Origin: Streptomyces sp. CB02923
GTDB taxonomy: Bacteria > Actinomycetota > Actinomycetes > Streptomycetales > Streptomycetaceae
Length of the DNA: 64,000 bases
Assembly (NCBI RefSeq): GCF_001905005.1
Contig: NZ_LWKZ01000023.1
Location: forward strand, 682,001-746,000
Direction: 5' to 3'
In this document: one piece after another, positions 24,184 through 32,424 of the stretch
Layout of the letters: each line of letters opens with the position of its first letter
Position numbering within the stretch: the stretch's first letter is position 1
The notes under the pieces: generated by a model
Told to the model about the DNA's origin: nothing
The model's input: only the letters and a program-made list of their open reading frames with translations
Database searches by the model: none
Position numbers and translations under genes: made by a program

Positions 24184-25988
24184 CGGGGGCCGTCGTCCGG
24201 CGGCGGGGCATCCTTGAGTTCGGGTTCGCCGGGGATCCAGAAGCGGTGGCGATCGAAGGGGCACGTCACCAGAGCGGCACGGGTCCGCGCCGGCTCGGGG
24301 TCCGGCGGCCATGCCGACGTCCCGCCGGAGAGCCACTCCGCCGACGCGGGGGACAGGTCCGGGTGCGGTTCCGCCGGGTCGGACAGCGCCGGGTGGGACC
24401 GGCCTTCGGACAGGGCCTCGAACGCCTCCCGCGCCTCGTCCACACGCCGCGCGAGCACCACGGCGCGCCGGTCCAGATGGTGCCTGCCGCTCCCGAGCGC
24501 CGCCGCGACCTCGGTCAGCGCCGCCCCGGGCAGCTGGCGCGCCAGCAGGGCAGCCGACCGGCGGAGAGTACCGTCGCCGGTCGCCGACAGCGCGAGAGCC
24601 ACCGGAGCCGTCCCGGCGGCCTCCCCGCCGCTCTCCGCACCGTCCGCCGCCCACGACTCGACCACGACGTGGGCGACGGAGCCGCTGATGCCGAACGCGT
24701 TCACACCGGCCAGCCGCCGTCCCCCGGCGGCAGCCCAGTCCACCGGGCGGTCCGCCAGCGCCACGCTCGACCCGGCGAGCTCCAGGCCGGGATTGATCTC
24801 GTGCAGTCCGGGGATCGGGAACACCCGGCCACTGCGCAGCGTGAGCACCGCCTTGACCAGGCCGATGCACCCCGCGGCCGCCTCCAGGTGGCCGACGTTG
24901 GCCTTCGCCGAGCTGACCCACAACGGGTCCTGCGCGTCGCCGCCGTCCGCGGGCGCGGCTCCGTCGTCCCGGCCCGTCACCTGGCGCACGGCGGCGATCT
25001 CCAAAGGGTCCCCGGCGGGAGTCGCGGTGCCGTGGGCCTCCAGGTACCCCATCGCGCGGGGGCTGAGCCCGCTGTCGCGCCACGCGCGGGAGATGACCGC
25101 CGTCTGCGCGGACAGGCTGGGCGACGTCATGGTCTTGGTGCGCCCGCCGTGCCGGACCGCGGCACCCCGGATCACCGCCTGTACGGGGTCGCCGTCGCGC
25201 CGGGCGTCCGCCAGGCGCCGCAGGATGAACACCGCCCCGCCCTCGCCGCGGACATAGCCGTCCGCGTCGGCGCTGAACGGAACGCAGCGGCCGCGCGGCG
25301 AGAGCATGCCCGACTGGAAGTAGGCCGCCTCGTTCAGCGCGGCACAGAGGATGTTGGACGAGCCCGCGACGGCGGTGTCACAGGTCCCGGAGCGCAGTTC
25401 GGACACCGCGAGCGCGACCGCCGTCAGCCCGCCGGCGCACGCCGTGTCCACCGTGATGCTCGGGCCCCGCAGATCGAACTGCTGCGAGATGCGGTTGGCG
25501 TTGAACGAGAGCAGATTGCCCACGCCGGTGTACCCGTCGCGGATACCGGCCGCCGCGACGCGTTCCCGGAAGTCGTACCCGCCCGCCGCGACATAGACGC
25601 CGGTGTCGCCGCCGGCCAGCCGGTCCGGCGGGATCGCCGCGTGTTCCAGCGCCTGCCAGGTCAGTTCGAGCAGGATGCGCTGGGCCGGGTCCATGGCCAC
25701 CGCCATGCGGTTGCGGATGCCGAAGAACGCCGCGTCGAACTCGTCGATGCGGTGCAGCAGGGCGGCCCGCACGAGGGGCTTGTCGGTCATTCTCAGCGCC
25801 GAGACGTCCAGCCCGGGGAACCGGTCCTCGGGGACCGGCCCGAACCGGACCTCCCCCCGGTCGAGCAGGGCGGCGAATTCGATGAGGTCGTCGGCTCCGG
25901 AGACCCGGCATGCCATCCCCACCAGGGCGATGGGCTCACCGGCCGGGGAGCCGGCCGCATCGGCGGGTCCGTCTGGCTCGCGGAACAT
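24180..25988 (-). CDS. Single-KS PKS protein (trans-AT type, no AT or ACP)
   Basis: The 602-residue protein has a modular-type ketosynthase: Cys184 in TVDTACAGGL, EAHGTATPAGDP with the first His, and NVGHLEAAAG with the second. It ends with a post-KS linker (RHRFWIPG) and has no AT, KR, DH or ACP domain. It should extend a starter by one malonyl unit held on the triple ACP. ATG 25988 is chosen; an upstream TTG at 25994 fits the GGGA site slightly better and cannot be excluded. It heads the six-gene minus-strand PKS unit. Confidence 0.88.
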   Translation of the reverse strand: MFREPDGPADAAGSPAGEPIALVGMACRVSGADDLIEFAALLDRGEVRFGPVPEDRFPGLDVSALRMTDKPLVRAALLHRIDEFDAAFFGIRNRMAVAMDPAQRILLELTWQALEHAAIPPDRLAGGDTGVYVAAGGYDFRERVAAAGIRDGYTGVGNLLSFNANRISQQFDLRGPSITVDTACAGGLTAVALAVSELRSGTCDTAVAGSSNILCAALNEAAYFQSGMLSPRGRCVPFSADADGYVRGEGGAVFILRRLADARRDGDPVQAVIRGAAVRHGGRTKTMTSPSLSAQTAVISRAWRDSGLSPRAMGYLEAHGTATPAGDPLEIAAVRQVTGRDDGAAPADGGDAQDPLWVSSAKANVGHLEAAAGCIGLVKAVLTLRSGRVFPIPGLHEINPGLELAGSSVALADRPVDWAAAGGRRLAGVNAFGISGSVAHVVVESWAADGAESGGEAAGTAPVALALSATGDGTLRRSAALLARQLPGAALTEVAAALGSGRHHLDRRAVVLARRVDEAREAFEALSEGRSHPALSDPAEPHPDLSPASAEWLSGGTSAWPPDPEPARTRAALVTCPFDRHRFWIPGEPELKDAPPPDDGPR

Positions 25989-26235
25989 GGTCAACGCAGA
26001 GTCCCTTCCCGGTCGTCGAGGGGCCGGACGGGCCGCGCTGCTTCCGGGCAGGCGGCTCGGCAACGAGTATCGGGCGGGGCCACCGACACCTTGCCGACAC
26101 AACGGCGACGCCGTACCGGACGCGGTGTCCGCGGCCGATCTTGTCGTCACACTGTCGGCGCTCTCCGCGAGACTGTGATCGGACCGGGTGATCCGGATGC
26201 CCGGCGGTCCGTCGCGGTGAAGGGGGAAGCGCCGT
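25989..26235. promoter_or_regulatory. Divergent promoter region between KS and ECH units
   Basis: These 247 nt separate the minus-strand PKS unit from the plus-strand ECH unit. No open frame of merit was seen; promoters for both units are expected here. Confidence 0.45.
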
Positions 26236-27006
26236 ATGTCCGTCGATCCGGCCGACGACGACTCTCCCGTCCGCGTGACGGTGGGCCGGCCCGTCGCGCG
26301 AGTGGCCATCTGCGACCCGGCCGAGCGCAACCGCATCACCCCCCGGCTCTGCGCCCGGCTCCCGGCGGCCCTGCACGAGGCGGCGGCACACCCCGCCACG
26401 CGGGTCGTCCTGCTGAGCGGGGAGCCCGCGGTGTTCTGCGCCGGCGGCACACAGGACGAACTGCTCGGCTTCCACGCGGGGCGGTCCACCCTCGACGCCG
26501 AGGAGTGCATCACCGCGCCGCTGGACTGCCCGGCCCCCGTCGTGGCGGCGATCCGCGGCCACGCGATCGGCGGCGGGCTGCTGCTCGGACTGTACGCCGA
26601 CCTCGCGGTCCTGTCGGAGCGGTCCGTGTACGCCGCCAACTTCATGGCGTACGGATTCACTCCCGGAGTGGGCGCCACGGCCCTGCTCCCGGCCCGGCTC
26701 GGTGCGGTGCTCGGCACCGAGATGCTGCTCACCGGCTGTTCCTACCGCGGCGCGGACCTGCGGCAACGCGGCGTCCCCTACCGGGTGGTGGCCCACGACC
26801 TCGTGGAGAGCACAGCCCGCGAACTGGCCGCGCGCACCGCTCGGGCACCCCGGACGAGCCTGCGTCTGCTCAAGCGGCACCTGCGCACGCGGCTCCGCCG
26901 CGCGACGGACGAGGTCCTCGGCCCCGAACTGCGGATGCAGGCGGCCACCTTCGCGCTGCCGGAGGTCGCCGCCCGCATCACGCAGGCCTACCCGCCACCC
27001 GGCTGA
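26236..27006 (+). CDS. Enoyl-CoA hydratase-family protein, probable ECH2 decarboxylase
   Basis: The 256-residue crotonase-fold protein has the oxyanion segments FCAGGTQDELL and GHAIGGGLLLGLYAD and a NFMAYGFTPGVGATALLP stretch. The last is close to PksI/CurF ECH2-type decarboxylases, which convert 3-methylglutaconyl-ACP to a 3-methylcrotonyl-type product. The ATG has GGGGGAAG upstream. It begins a plus-strand unit with the MDR reductase, a winged-helix protein and a KASIII. ECH1 versus ECH2 assignment is by motif resemblance. Confidence 0.82.
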   Translation: MSVDPADDDSPVRVTVGRPVARVAICDPAERNRITPRLCARLPAALHEAAAHPATRVVLLSGEPAVFCAGGTQDELLGFHAGRSTLDAEECITAPLDCPAPVVAAIRGHAIGGGLLLGLYADLAVLSERSVYAANFMAYGFTPGVGATALLPARLGAVLGTEMLLTGCSYRGADLRQRGVPYRVVAHDLVESTARELAARTARAPRTSLRLLKRHLRTRLRRATDEVLGPELRMQAATFALPEVAARITQAYPPPG

Positions 27007-27084
27007 GCCGTCACCCGCCCCGCCGCCTCCCCCCGACAAGCGCGTCGAACCCCTACCCGGTCCCCAGCAGCACAGGAGCTGCCC

Positions 27085-28053
27085 ATGAAGGCCGTCTACG
27101 CCGAACGACCGTGTCCCGACGACCCGTTGACCGCGCTGCGCTTCGGCGAGCGCCCGGAGCCCGAACCGCCCGACGACGACTGGACGGTGCTGGAGGTCCG
27201 GTCGGCCGGCCTCAACCACCACGACCTGTGGACCCTGCGCGGTTCCGGCGTGCCGTCCCACCGGTACCCGCTGACCCTCGGGGTGGAGTGCGCCGGAACG
27301 GATGACACCGGCCGCGACGTCATCGTGCACGGCATGGTCTACGGCCGGGAGTTCCTGGACTGCCCCGTGCGCGACCCGGCGTGGACGATGCTCGGCGAGG
27401 GCCGGCCGGGGACCTTCGCGGAGCGGGTCGCGGTGCCCCGGCACACGCTGGTCGCCAAGCCGCCCCAGCTCAGCTTCACCGAGGCGGGCGCGATCACCGG
27501 CACCTGGCTGACGGCGTACCGGATGCTGTTCACCCGCGCCGAACTGCTCCCCGGCCGCACCGTGCTCGTCCAGGGCAGCGGGGGAGGCCTGTCCACCGCG
27601 CTGATCCAGCTGGGACGGGCGGCCGGACTCCGCGTATGGGCCACCTCGCGTACCGGATGGAAGCGTGATCTCGCCAGGGAACTGGGCGCCGACCAGGCCT
27701 TCGTCCCGGGCGCGCCGCTGCCGGAGCCGGTGGACGCGGTGATGGAGAGCGTGGGCCGGGACACCTGGGCCCACAGCCTGCGCTCGGTACGGGCGGGCGG
27801 CTGCGTCGTGGTGGCGGGGGCGACGACCGGAGCGCTGCCGCCCGCGCATCTGACCCGCATCTTCTGGAACGAACTGCGCGTGCTCGGCGTCATGTGCGGA
27901 ACCCTGGCGGAACTGCGCAGCCTGCTGACGTTCATGGTGGCCCACGACCTGCGGCCCCGCATCTACCGGGAGTTTCCCGCCGAGGACGGCGCCGAAGGAT
28001 TCCGCTTGCTGGCCGAGGGCGACGTCGGCGGAAAGATCGTTCTGAATTGGTGA
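27085..28053 (+). CDS. MDR (zinc-independent) enoyl/quinone reductase
   Basis: The 322-residue medium-chain reductase has an N-terminal GroES-like part (SAGLNHHDLWTLRG, GVECAGTD) and an NADPH-binding LVQGSGGGLSTALIQLGRAAG segment. Structural-zinc cysteines are absent. AGGAG precedes the ATG by 6 nt. In beta-branching systems such reductases can saturate the alkene left by ECH2, so an isovaleryl-type acyl group would result. It could also act elsewhere on the product. Confidence 0.82.
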   Translation: MKAVYAERPCPDDPLTALRFGERPEPEPPDDDWTVLEVRSAGLNHHDLWTLRGSGVPSHRYPLTLGVECAGTDDTGRDVIVHGMVYGREFLDCPVRDPAWTMLGEGRPGTFAERVAVPRHTLVAKPPQLSFTEAGAITGTWLTAYRMLFTRAELLPGRTVLVQGSGGGLSTALIQLGRAAGLRVWATSRTGWKRDLARELGADQAFVPGAPLPEPVDAVMESVGRDTWAHSLRSVRAGGCVVVAGATTGALPPAHLTRIFWNELRVLGVMCGTLAELRSLLTFMVAHDLRPRIYREFPAEDGAEGFRLLAEGDVGGKIVLNW

Positions 28054-28086
28054 ATTCGACCGGAGTCGTGTACGGAGGATTCGGAC

Positions 28087-28329
28087 GTGGGAACAGGGGC
28101 GCCCCCGAAGGGCATTTCGGAGATCACGCTGAGCCTGGTGATCAGCGAGTTGGAAAACCCGACCCGTGAGGAGGTTTCCGCCACGGATGTTGCGCAGAGC
28201 ACGGGAATGAGCACCGTCACGGCCCGCCGCTACCTGCGCTTTCTCGCGTCCGTCGGCAGGGCCCAGGTGTCCTGCCGGTACGGCAAGGTCGGGGCGCCCG
28301 AGCGGTTGTACCGCCCGTGCGGTTCCTGA
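28087..28329 (+). CDS. Stand-alone winged-helix protein, CitB/DcuR-type DNA-binding domain
   Basis: GTG 28087 lies 8 nt after GGAGG and gives only 80 residues. The sequence (GISEITLSLV, VSATDVAQSTGMSTVTARRY, FLASVGRAQVSCRYGKVG, APERLYR) matches the C-terminal DNA-binding domain of CitB/DcuR-family response regulators, but no receiver domain is encoded. A close paralogue is encoded at 50043-50456. It may bind promoters in this cluster or compete with a full-length regulator. It ends just before the KASIII start. Confidence 0.8.
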   Translation: MGTGAPPKGISEITLSLVISELENPTREEVSATDVAQSTGMSTVTARRYLRFLASVGRAQVSCRYGKVGAPERLYRPCGS

Positions 28330-28343
28330 CCGGGGGACGCGAC

Positions 28344-29324
28344 GTGGTCGCGGTGGTCAGCGGGGTCGGTGCCGCACGGCCGGCCCGCGTGATCCGCAAT
28401 TCCCACTTCGCGTATCTCGGCATCTCCGACCAGTGGATCACGAGCCGGACGGGAATCGGGGAACGGCGCTGGCTCGAACCGGGCCAGGGACTGACCGGGC
28501 TGGCGGTCGAGGCGAGCCGCCTCGCGCTCGCCGACGCGGACTGCGCGCCGGAGGACATCGACCTGGTCATCGCCGCGACCGCCACCTCCGACCGGGTGTC
28601 TCCCGGCCTGGCCCCCGAACTGGCCTGCGGCCTCGGCCTGCGCGACGTGCCCGCGCTCGACCTCAACGCCGCGTGCAGCGGCTTCCTGTACGCCCTGGAC
28701 CAGGCGGTGGCGCAGATCGACGCCGGCCGGCGCACGTGCGTGCTGGTGTGCGGCGCCGACGCGGCCTCGCGGATCATCGACCCGGACGACCGCTTCACCG
28801 CCCCGCTGTTCGGGGACGCGGCCGGCGCGGTCGTCGTCAGAGCCGTTTCCGCCGAGCGCTGCTGCGCCGCGTGCGCTCCCGCGGTCGTGCTCGGCGCCGA
28901 CGGTTCCCTGGGCGACATCCTGTACGTCGACAGGGCACGGCACGCGGTGCACATGGAGGGCGCCGAAGTCTACGAGCGGGCCGTCGACGCCATGGCCGAC
29001 AGCGCCCGCCGGGCCTGCGCCCTGCGGGGAGCGGAGCTGGCGGACGTCGACCTGTTCGTGCCGCACCAGGCCAACGCGCGCATCATCAAGTCGGTGCTCC
29101 GCCAGTTGAAGTTCCCCGCGGAGCGCACCGTGGTGTACGTCGGGGAGTTCGGCAACACGTCGGCGTCCTCCATCCCGCTGTCGCTGCACCGCGCCCAGCT
29201 GGACGGACGGCTGCCGCAGGGCACCCGGGTGGGCATGGCCGCTTTCGGGGCCGGGCTGACCTGGGCCGCCGCGCTGCTCGACTGGAAGGGGTGCCGCCAC
29301 ACGCCGACGGGTCAGGCTCCGTAA
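28344..29324 (+). CDS. 3-oxoacyl-ACP synthase III (KASIII/FabH-like)
   Basis: The 326-residue protein has the Cys-His-Asn triad: Cys111 in LNAACSGFLYAL, His in FVPHQANARI, and Asn in GEFGNTSASS. I prefer GTG 28344 with GGGGGA 6 nt upstream; GTG 28317 would overlap the winged-helix gene. KASIII probably supplies the initiating acyl condensation for the mini-PKS. Its last 13 bp overlap the convergent uppS. Confidence 0.88.
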   Translation: MVAVVSGVGAARPARVIRNSHFAYLGISDQWITSRTGIGERRWLEPGQGLTGLAVEASRLALADADCAPEDIDLVIAATATSDRVSPGLAPELACGLGLRDVPALDLNAACSGFLYALDQAVAQIDAGRRTCVLVCGADAASRIIDPDDRFTAPLFGDAAGAVVVRAVSAERCCAACAPAVVLGADGSLGDILYVDRARHAVHMEGAEVYERAVDAMADSARRACALRGAELADVDLFVPHQANARIIKSVLRQLKFPAERTVVYVGEFGNTSASSIPLSLHRAQLDGRLPQGTRVGMAAFGAGLTWAAALLDWKGCRHTPTGQAP

Positions 29325-30094
29325 CGCCGTTGACGCGCCGCGTACGCGCGAAGGGCCCGCAGGAAGTCGACGCGCCGGAAGGACGGCCAGTAGATGTCGC
29401 AGAAGTACAGCTCCGAGTACGCCGTCTGCCACAGCAGGAACCCGGACAGCCGCTGCTCGCCGCTCGTACGGATGACCAGGTCGGGGTCGGGCTGGCCGCT
29501 CGTGTACAGATGCCCGGCGACGCCGTCGGCCGTGAGCCTGTCGGACAGTTCCGCGACCGGCGTGCCCGCCGCGATCTCGGCGTCCATCCAGGCGCGGAAG
29601 GCGTCGATCAGTTCCTGCCGGCCGCCGTAGCCGATGGCGACCGTGAGGTGGTGGTCGGTGTCGTAGGCGCTGGTGGTCCCCTCGGCGGACTTGAGCGTGC
29701 GCGCCGTGGAGTCGCGGATCAGGTCCAGGTTGCCCGCGATGCGCACGCGCCACAGGCTGGACGGCTGGGTGAGGTGCTCCTCGACCACCCGCTCGATCAC
29801 GTCCATGAGGAAGCCCATCTCGGACGACGAGCGGTTGCTGAGGTTCTCGGTGGAGGCGGCGAAGATGGTCACATGCTTGATGCCCGCGGCGGAGCACCAG
29901 CCGAGGACCTCCTCGACGTGCTCGGCGCCGTGCTGATGGCCGAGACTCGCGTTTCCCAGGCCCGCCCGTCGCGCCCATCGCCGGTTGCCGTCCATGATGA
30001 TGGCGACGTGGTGCGGAATTGGCCATTTCGTTAACTGATGTTGAAGTCGGCTTTCATAAAGCCGATAAAGCAGTCGACGCATGGGCTTCACCAT
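29312..30094 (-). CDS. uppS: Isoprenyl (undecaprenyl) diphosphate synthase, cis-prenyltransferase
   Basis: The 260-residue Z-type prenyltransferase has HHVAIIMDGNRRWA with catalytic Asp35, FAASTENLSNR, and the C-terminal DLVIRTSGEQRLSGFLLWQ and YFCDIYWP motifs. It is the last gene of the long NRPS operon, 7 nt after the ECH gene. Codon 21 is TTA (30032-30034), so translation may need bldA. Its location in a biosynthetic operon implies either an additional, drug-insensitive UppS for self-protection or a cis-prenyl donor for the product. No clear Shine-Dalgarno sequence precedes ATG 30094. Confidence 0.92.
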   Translation of the reverse strand: MVKPMRRLLYRLYESRLQHQLTKWPIPHHVAIIMDGNRRWARRAGLGNASLGHQHGAEHVEEVLGWCSAAGIKHVTIFAASTENLSNRSSSEMGFLMDVIERVVEEHLTQPSSLWRVRIAGNLDLIRDSTARTLKSAEGTTSAYDTDHHLTVAIGYGGRQELIDAFRAWMDAEIAAGTPVAELSDRLTADGVAGHLYTSGQPDPDLVIRTSGEQRLSGFLLWQTAYSELYFCDIYWPSFRRVDFLRALRAYAARQRRYGA

Positions 30095-30101
30095 ACACCC
30101 G

Positions 30102-30962
30102 TCAGTTTCTGTGGCGTTCCGGCTGATTTCCCGGCTGCCGGGCGCTCAGTTCGCGTTGTACATCCTCGGTCATGAGACCTCTGATGAAACAGTCGTGTTC
30201 CAGCCGCAAATGATCCGCCAGCGGCAGCGAAAGGCTCCGGCTGACCAGGCGCTTCGCGGTGCGAACGGAATGCGGGGCGGTCCGGGCGAGGGCGTGCGCC
30301 CGGCGGAGTGCCACGGACACCAGGTCGTCGGGCGGCACGACGGCCGAGACCAGACCGGTCCGGAGCGCGGCCGGGGCCCGCAGCACCGGCTGCTCCAGGA
30401 GCAGGGACAGGGCCTGTGCCGGACCGACGACGCGTGGCAGGAACCAGGACATCGCGCCGTCCGTCGAACACCCCAGCATGCCGTAGGCGAAATGGAACGC
30501 GGCCTTCTCCGAGGCGATCCTCAGGTCGCAGGCCAGCGCGAGGGAGAACCCGGCGCCGGCCGCCTGCCCGTTCACCGCCGCGATCACCGGGCACTCCAGC
30601 GCGGCCAGGCCGAGGACGGCCTCGGCCAGGGCCCGTAGGGGTGCGAGCGACTCCTCGTCGGGCCGGCCCTCGGCGGCCCGGACATCTCCGGCGAGCCGCT
30701 CCAGGTCGCCGAGCGAGCCGCCGAGGCAGAAGTCGCGTCCGGCGCCGGTGAGCACCACCGCGCGCACGCCGGGGGCCTCGCGCAGCCCCGACACGGCAGC
30801 CGCGAGGTCGCGCAGCACGGCGGGCGTCAGCGCGTTCCCGGATTCCGGCCGGTCCAGCGAGAGGAGGGCGACGCCTTCGGACACGTCCACACGGACCGCG
30901 CGGCCGTCCTCCGCCGCCCCGCCCGGCTGCGCGCCTCCCGCCATGGGAGCCGGGCGCGTCAT
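30102..30962 (-). CDS. Enoyl-CoA hydratase-family protein, probable ECH1 dehydratase
   Basis: The 286-residue crotonase has FCLGGSLGDLERL, GQAAGAGFSLALACDLRIAS and FHFAYGMLGCSTDGAMSWFLP. It is more distant from the PksI pattern than the ECH at 26236, so it is the better candidate for the HMG-ACP dehydratase (ECH1). The start overlaps the mbtH stop by 4 bp. Its placement in the NRPS operon rather than with HMGS is unusual but the cassette would otherwise lack a dehydratase. Confidence 0.75.
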   Translation of the reverse strand: MTRPAPMAGGAQPGGAAEDGRAVRVDVSEGVALLSLDRPESGNALTPAVLRDLAAAVSGLREAPGVRAVVLTGAGRDFCLGGSLGDLERLAGDVRAAEGRPDEESLAPLRALAEAVLGLAALECPVIAAVNGQAAGAGFSLALACDLRIASEKAAFHFAYGMLGCSTDGAMSWFLPRVVGPAQALSLLLEQPVLRAPAALRTGLVSAVVPPDDLVSVALRRAHALARTAPHSVRTAKRLVSRSLSLPLADHLRLEHDCFIRGLMTEDVQRELSARQPGNQPERHRN

Positions 30963-31180
30963 GCGGTCCCGGAGCCGGTCATCGCCTCCACCAGGCTCCG
31001 GGGCCGCAGATCGGTCCAGTGCTCCTCCACGTGGTCCAGGCATTCCTGCCGGGAGGCCTCCGGGTGGGCGACGCGCCACCCGTCGGGCACCGCGAGGAAG
31101 GCGGGCCACAGGGAGTACTGGCCCTCGTCGTTGACGAGGGCGAGGTAACTGCCGTCGGGGTCGTCGAAGGGATGGGTCAT
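30959..31180 (-). CDS. MbtH family NRPS accessory protein
   Basis: The 73-residue protein has the MbtH pattern: NDEGQYSLWPAFLAVPDGW, then CLDHVEEHWTDLRPRSL. MbtH proteins bind and activate A domains. It is joined to neighbours by 4-bp overlaps on both sides, in the middle of the NRPS operon. It probably serves all three A domains encoded upstream. Confidence 0.96.
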   Translation of the reverse strand: MTHPFDDPDGSYLALVNDEGQYSLWPAFLAVPDGWRVAHPEASRQECLDHVEEHWTDLRPRSLVEAMTGSGTA

Positions 31181-32424
31181 GTCCGTCCTTCCCGCGTACG
31201 CGAGCCGTTCGCGGGTGTCAGCGAGACGGGCAGGGACTCCAGCCCGCCGATGAGGTTGGACCTCATCCGGCGGACCGGGCCTGCCGGTCGTGCCCGCTCG
31301 ACCCGGCGTGTCAGCTCGTCGAACATGATGGTCAGCTCGGTGGCGGCCAGGGTGGCGCCGATGCAGTGGTGCGGCCCGTGGGCGAACGTCAGATGCCGGT
31401 TGGGCGAGCGGGTGATGTCGAAGGCGTCGGGGTCGGCGAAGACGCGTTCGTCCCGGTTGGCCGAGGCCAGCCAGAGCGTGATCCGGTCACCGGTACGGAT
31501 GGGTTCGCCGCCGATCTCCGTGTCCCGCGTCGCCGTGCGCAGCAGGTGCATCGCCGGTGAGGTGTAGCGCAGCACTTCCTGTACGGCACTGGGCAGCAGC
31601 TCCGGCCGTTCCCGCAGCAGGGTCCACTGGTCCGGGTTCTCGATGAAGGCGAGGAGACCGCCCAGCGTGGCGTGCCGGGTCGTCTCGTTGCCCCCGGAGA
31701 TCAGGCCGTTGCAGTTCAGGATCACCTCCGTACTGGCCAACGGCTCACCGTCGATCGTCCCGTGCACCAGGGCGCTGATGATGTCGTCCTTGGGGGCGCG
31801 GCGCCGCTCGCGCATCAACGCGTCGTAGTACTGGAACAGTTCGGTGTGCGCCACCGCGGCGGCGGCCGCGTCGGTGGCACCGGCACGGTCCCCCACGCCG
31901 AACGCGGTCATCGTCCGGCTCAGCATGAAGTCCCAGTCGGCGCGGGGCACACCCAGCAGATCGCAGATGACCGACAGCGGCAGCCGCGCCGCGACCTCGG
32001 TGAACTCGCAGGTATCGCCCGCCAGCGCGTCCTGGAGGAGCCCGGTCACCGTGGTGCGCATGTTCCGCTCCAGCCGGCGGACCGTGCGCGGGGTGAACGC
32101 GCTGCTCATGATGCGCCGGATCTTGCCGTGCCGTGGCGGGTCGGAGATCACCATCATCTTGCCCGCCCCGGCGGCCGTCGCCGTCTCGTCCGCGTCGAGG
32201 CGCATGCCGCCCGTGGAGGAGAAGACGTCCGGCCGGGACAGCACCTGTGTGACGAGTTCGTGCGACAGCACCGCCCAGAACGGGCCGCCCCCCGGCCGGA
32301 CGACCCGGCACACCGGCCGCTCGGCACGCAGGCGGCGCCAGACCGCGAGTGCCTCTCCGCTCTCGTACAGCAGGGGGTCGGACAGATCGGGGACGTCTGC
32401 CGCGGTGGCGGCATCGGACCGCAT
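31177..32424 (-). CDS. Cytochrome P450 of the NRPS operon
   Basis: The 415-residue P450 has GGNETT in the I helix (244-249), EEVLR-type ExxR as QEVLRYTSP, and the heme motif FAHGPHHCIG with Cys354. The start shares one base with the thioesterase stop (TGATG) and the stop overlaps the mbtH start. P450s in such operons often hydroxylate carrier-bound amino acids or the final peptide; which applies here is not shown by sequence. Confidence 0.92.
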   Translation of the reverse strand: MRSDAATAADVPDLSDPLLYESGEALAVWRRLRAERPVCRVVRPGGGPFWAVLSHELVTQVLSRPDVFSSTGGMRLDADETATAAGAGKMMVISDPPRHGKIRRIMSSAFTPRTVRRLERNMRTTVTGLLQDALAGDTCEFTEVAARLPLSVICDLLGVPRADWDFMLSRTMTAFGVGDRAGATDAAAAAVAHTELFQYYDALMRERRRAPKDDIISALVHGTIDGEPLASTEVILNCNGLISGGNETTRHATLGGLLAFIENPDQWTLLRERPELLPSAVQEVLRYTSPAMHLLRTATRDTEIGGEPIRTGDRITLWLASANRDERVFADPDAFDITRSPNRHLTFAHGPHHCIGATLAATELTIMFDELTRRVERARPAGPVRRMRSNLIGGLESLPVSLTPANGSRTREGRT

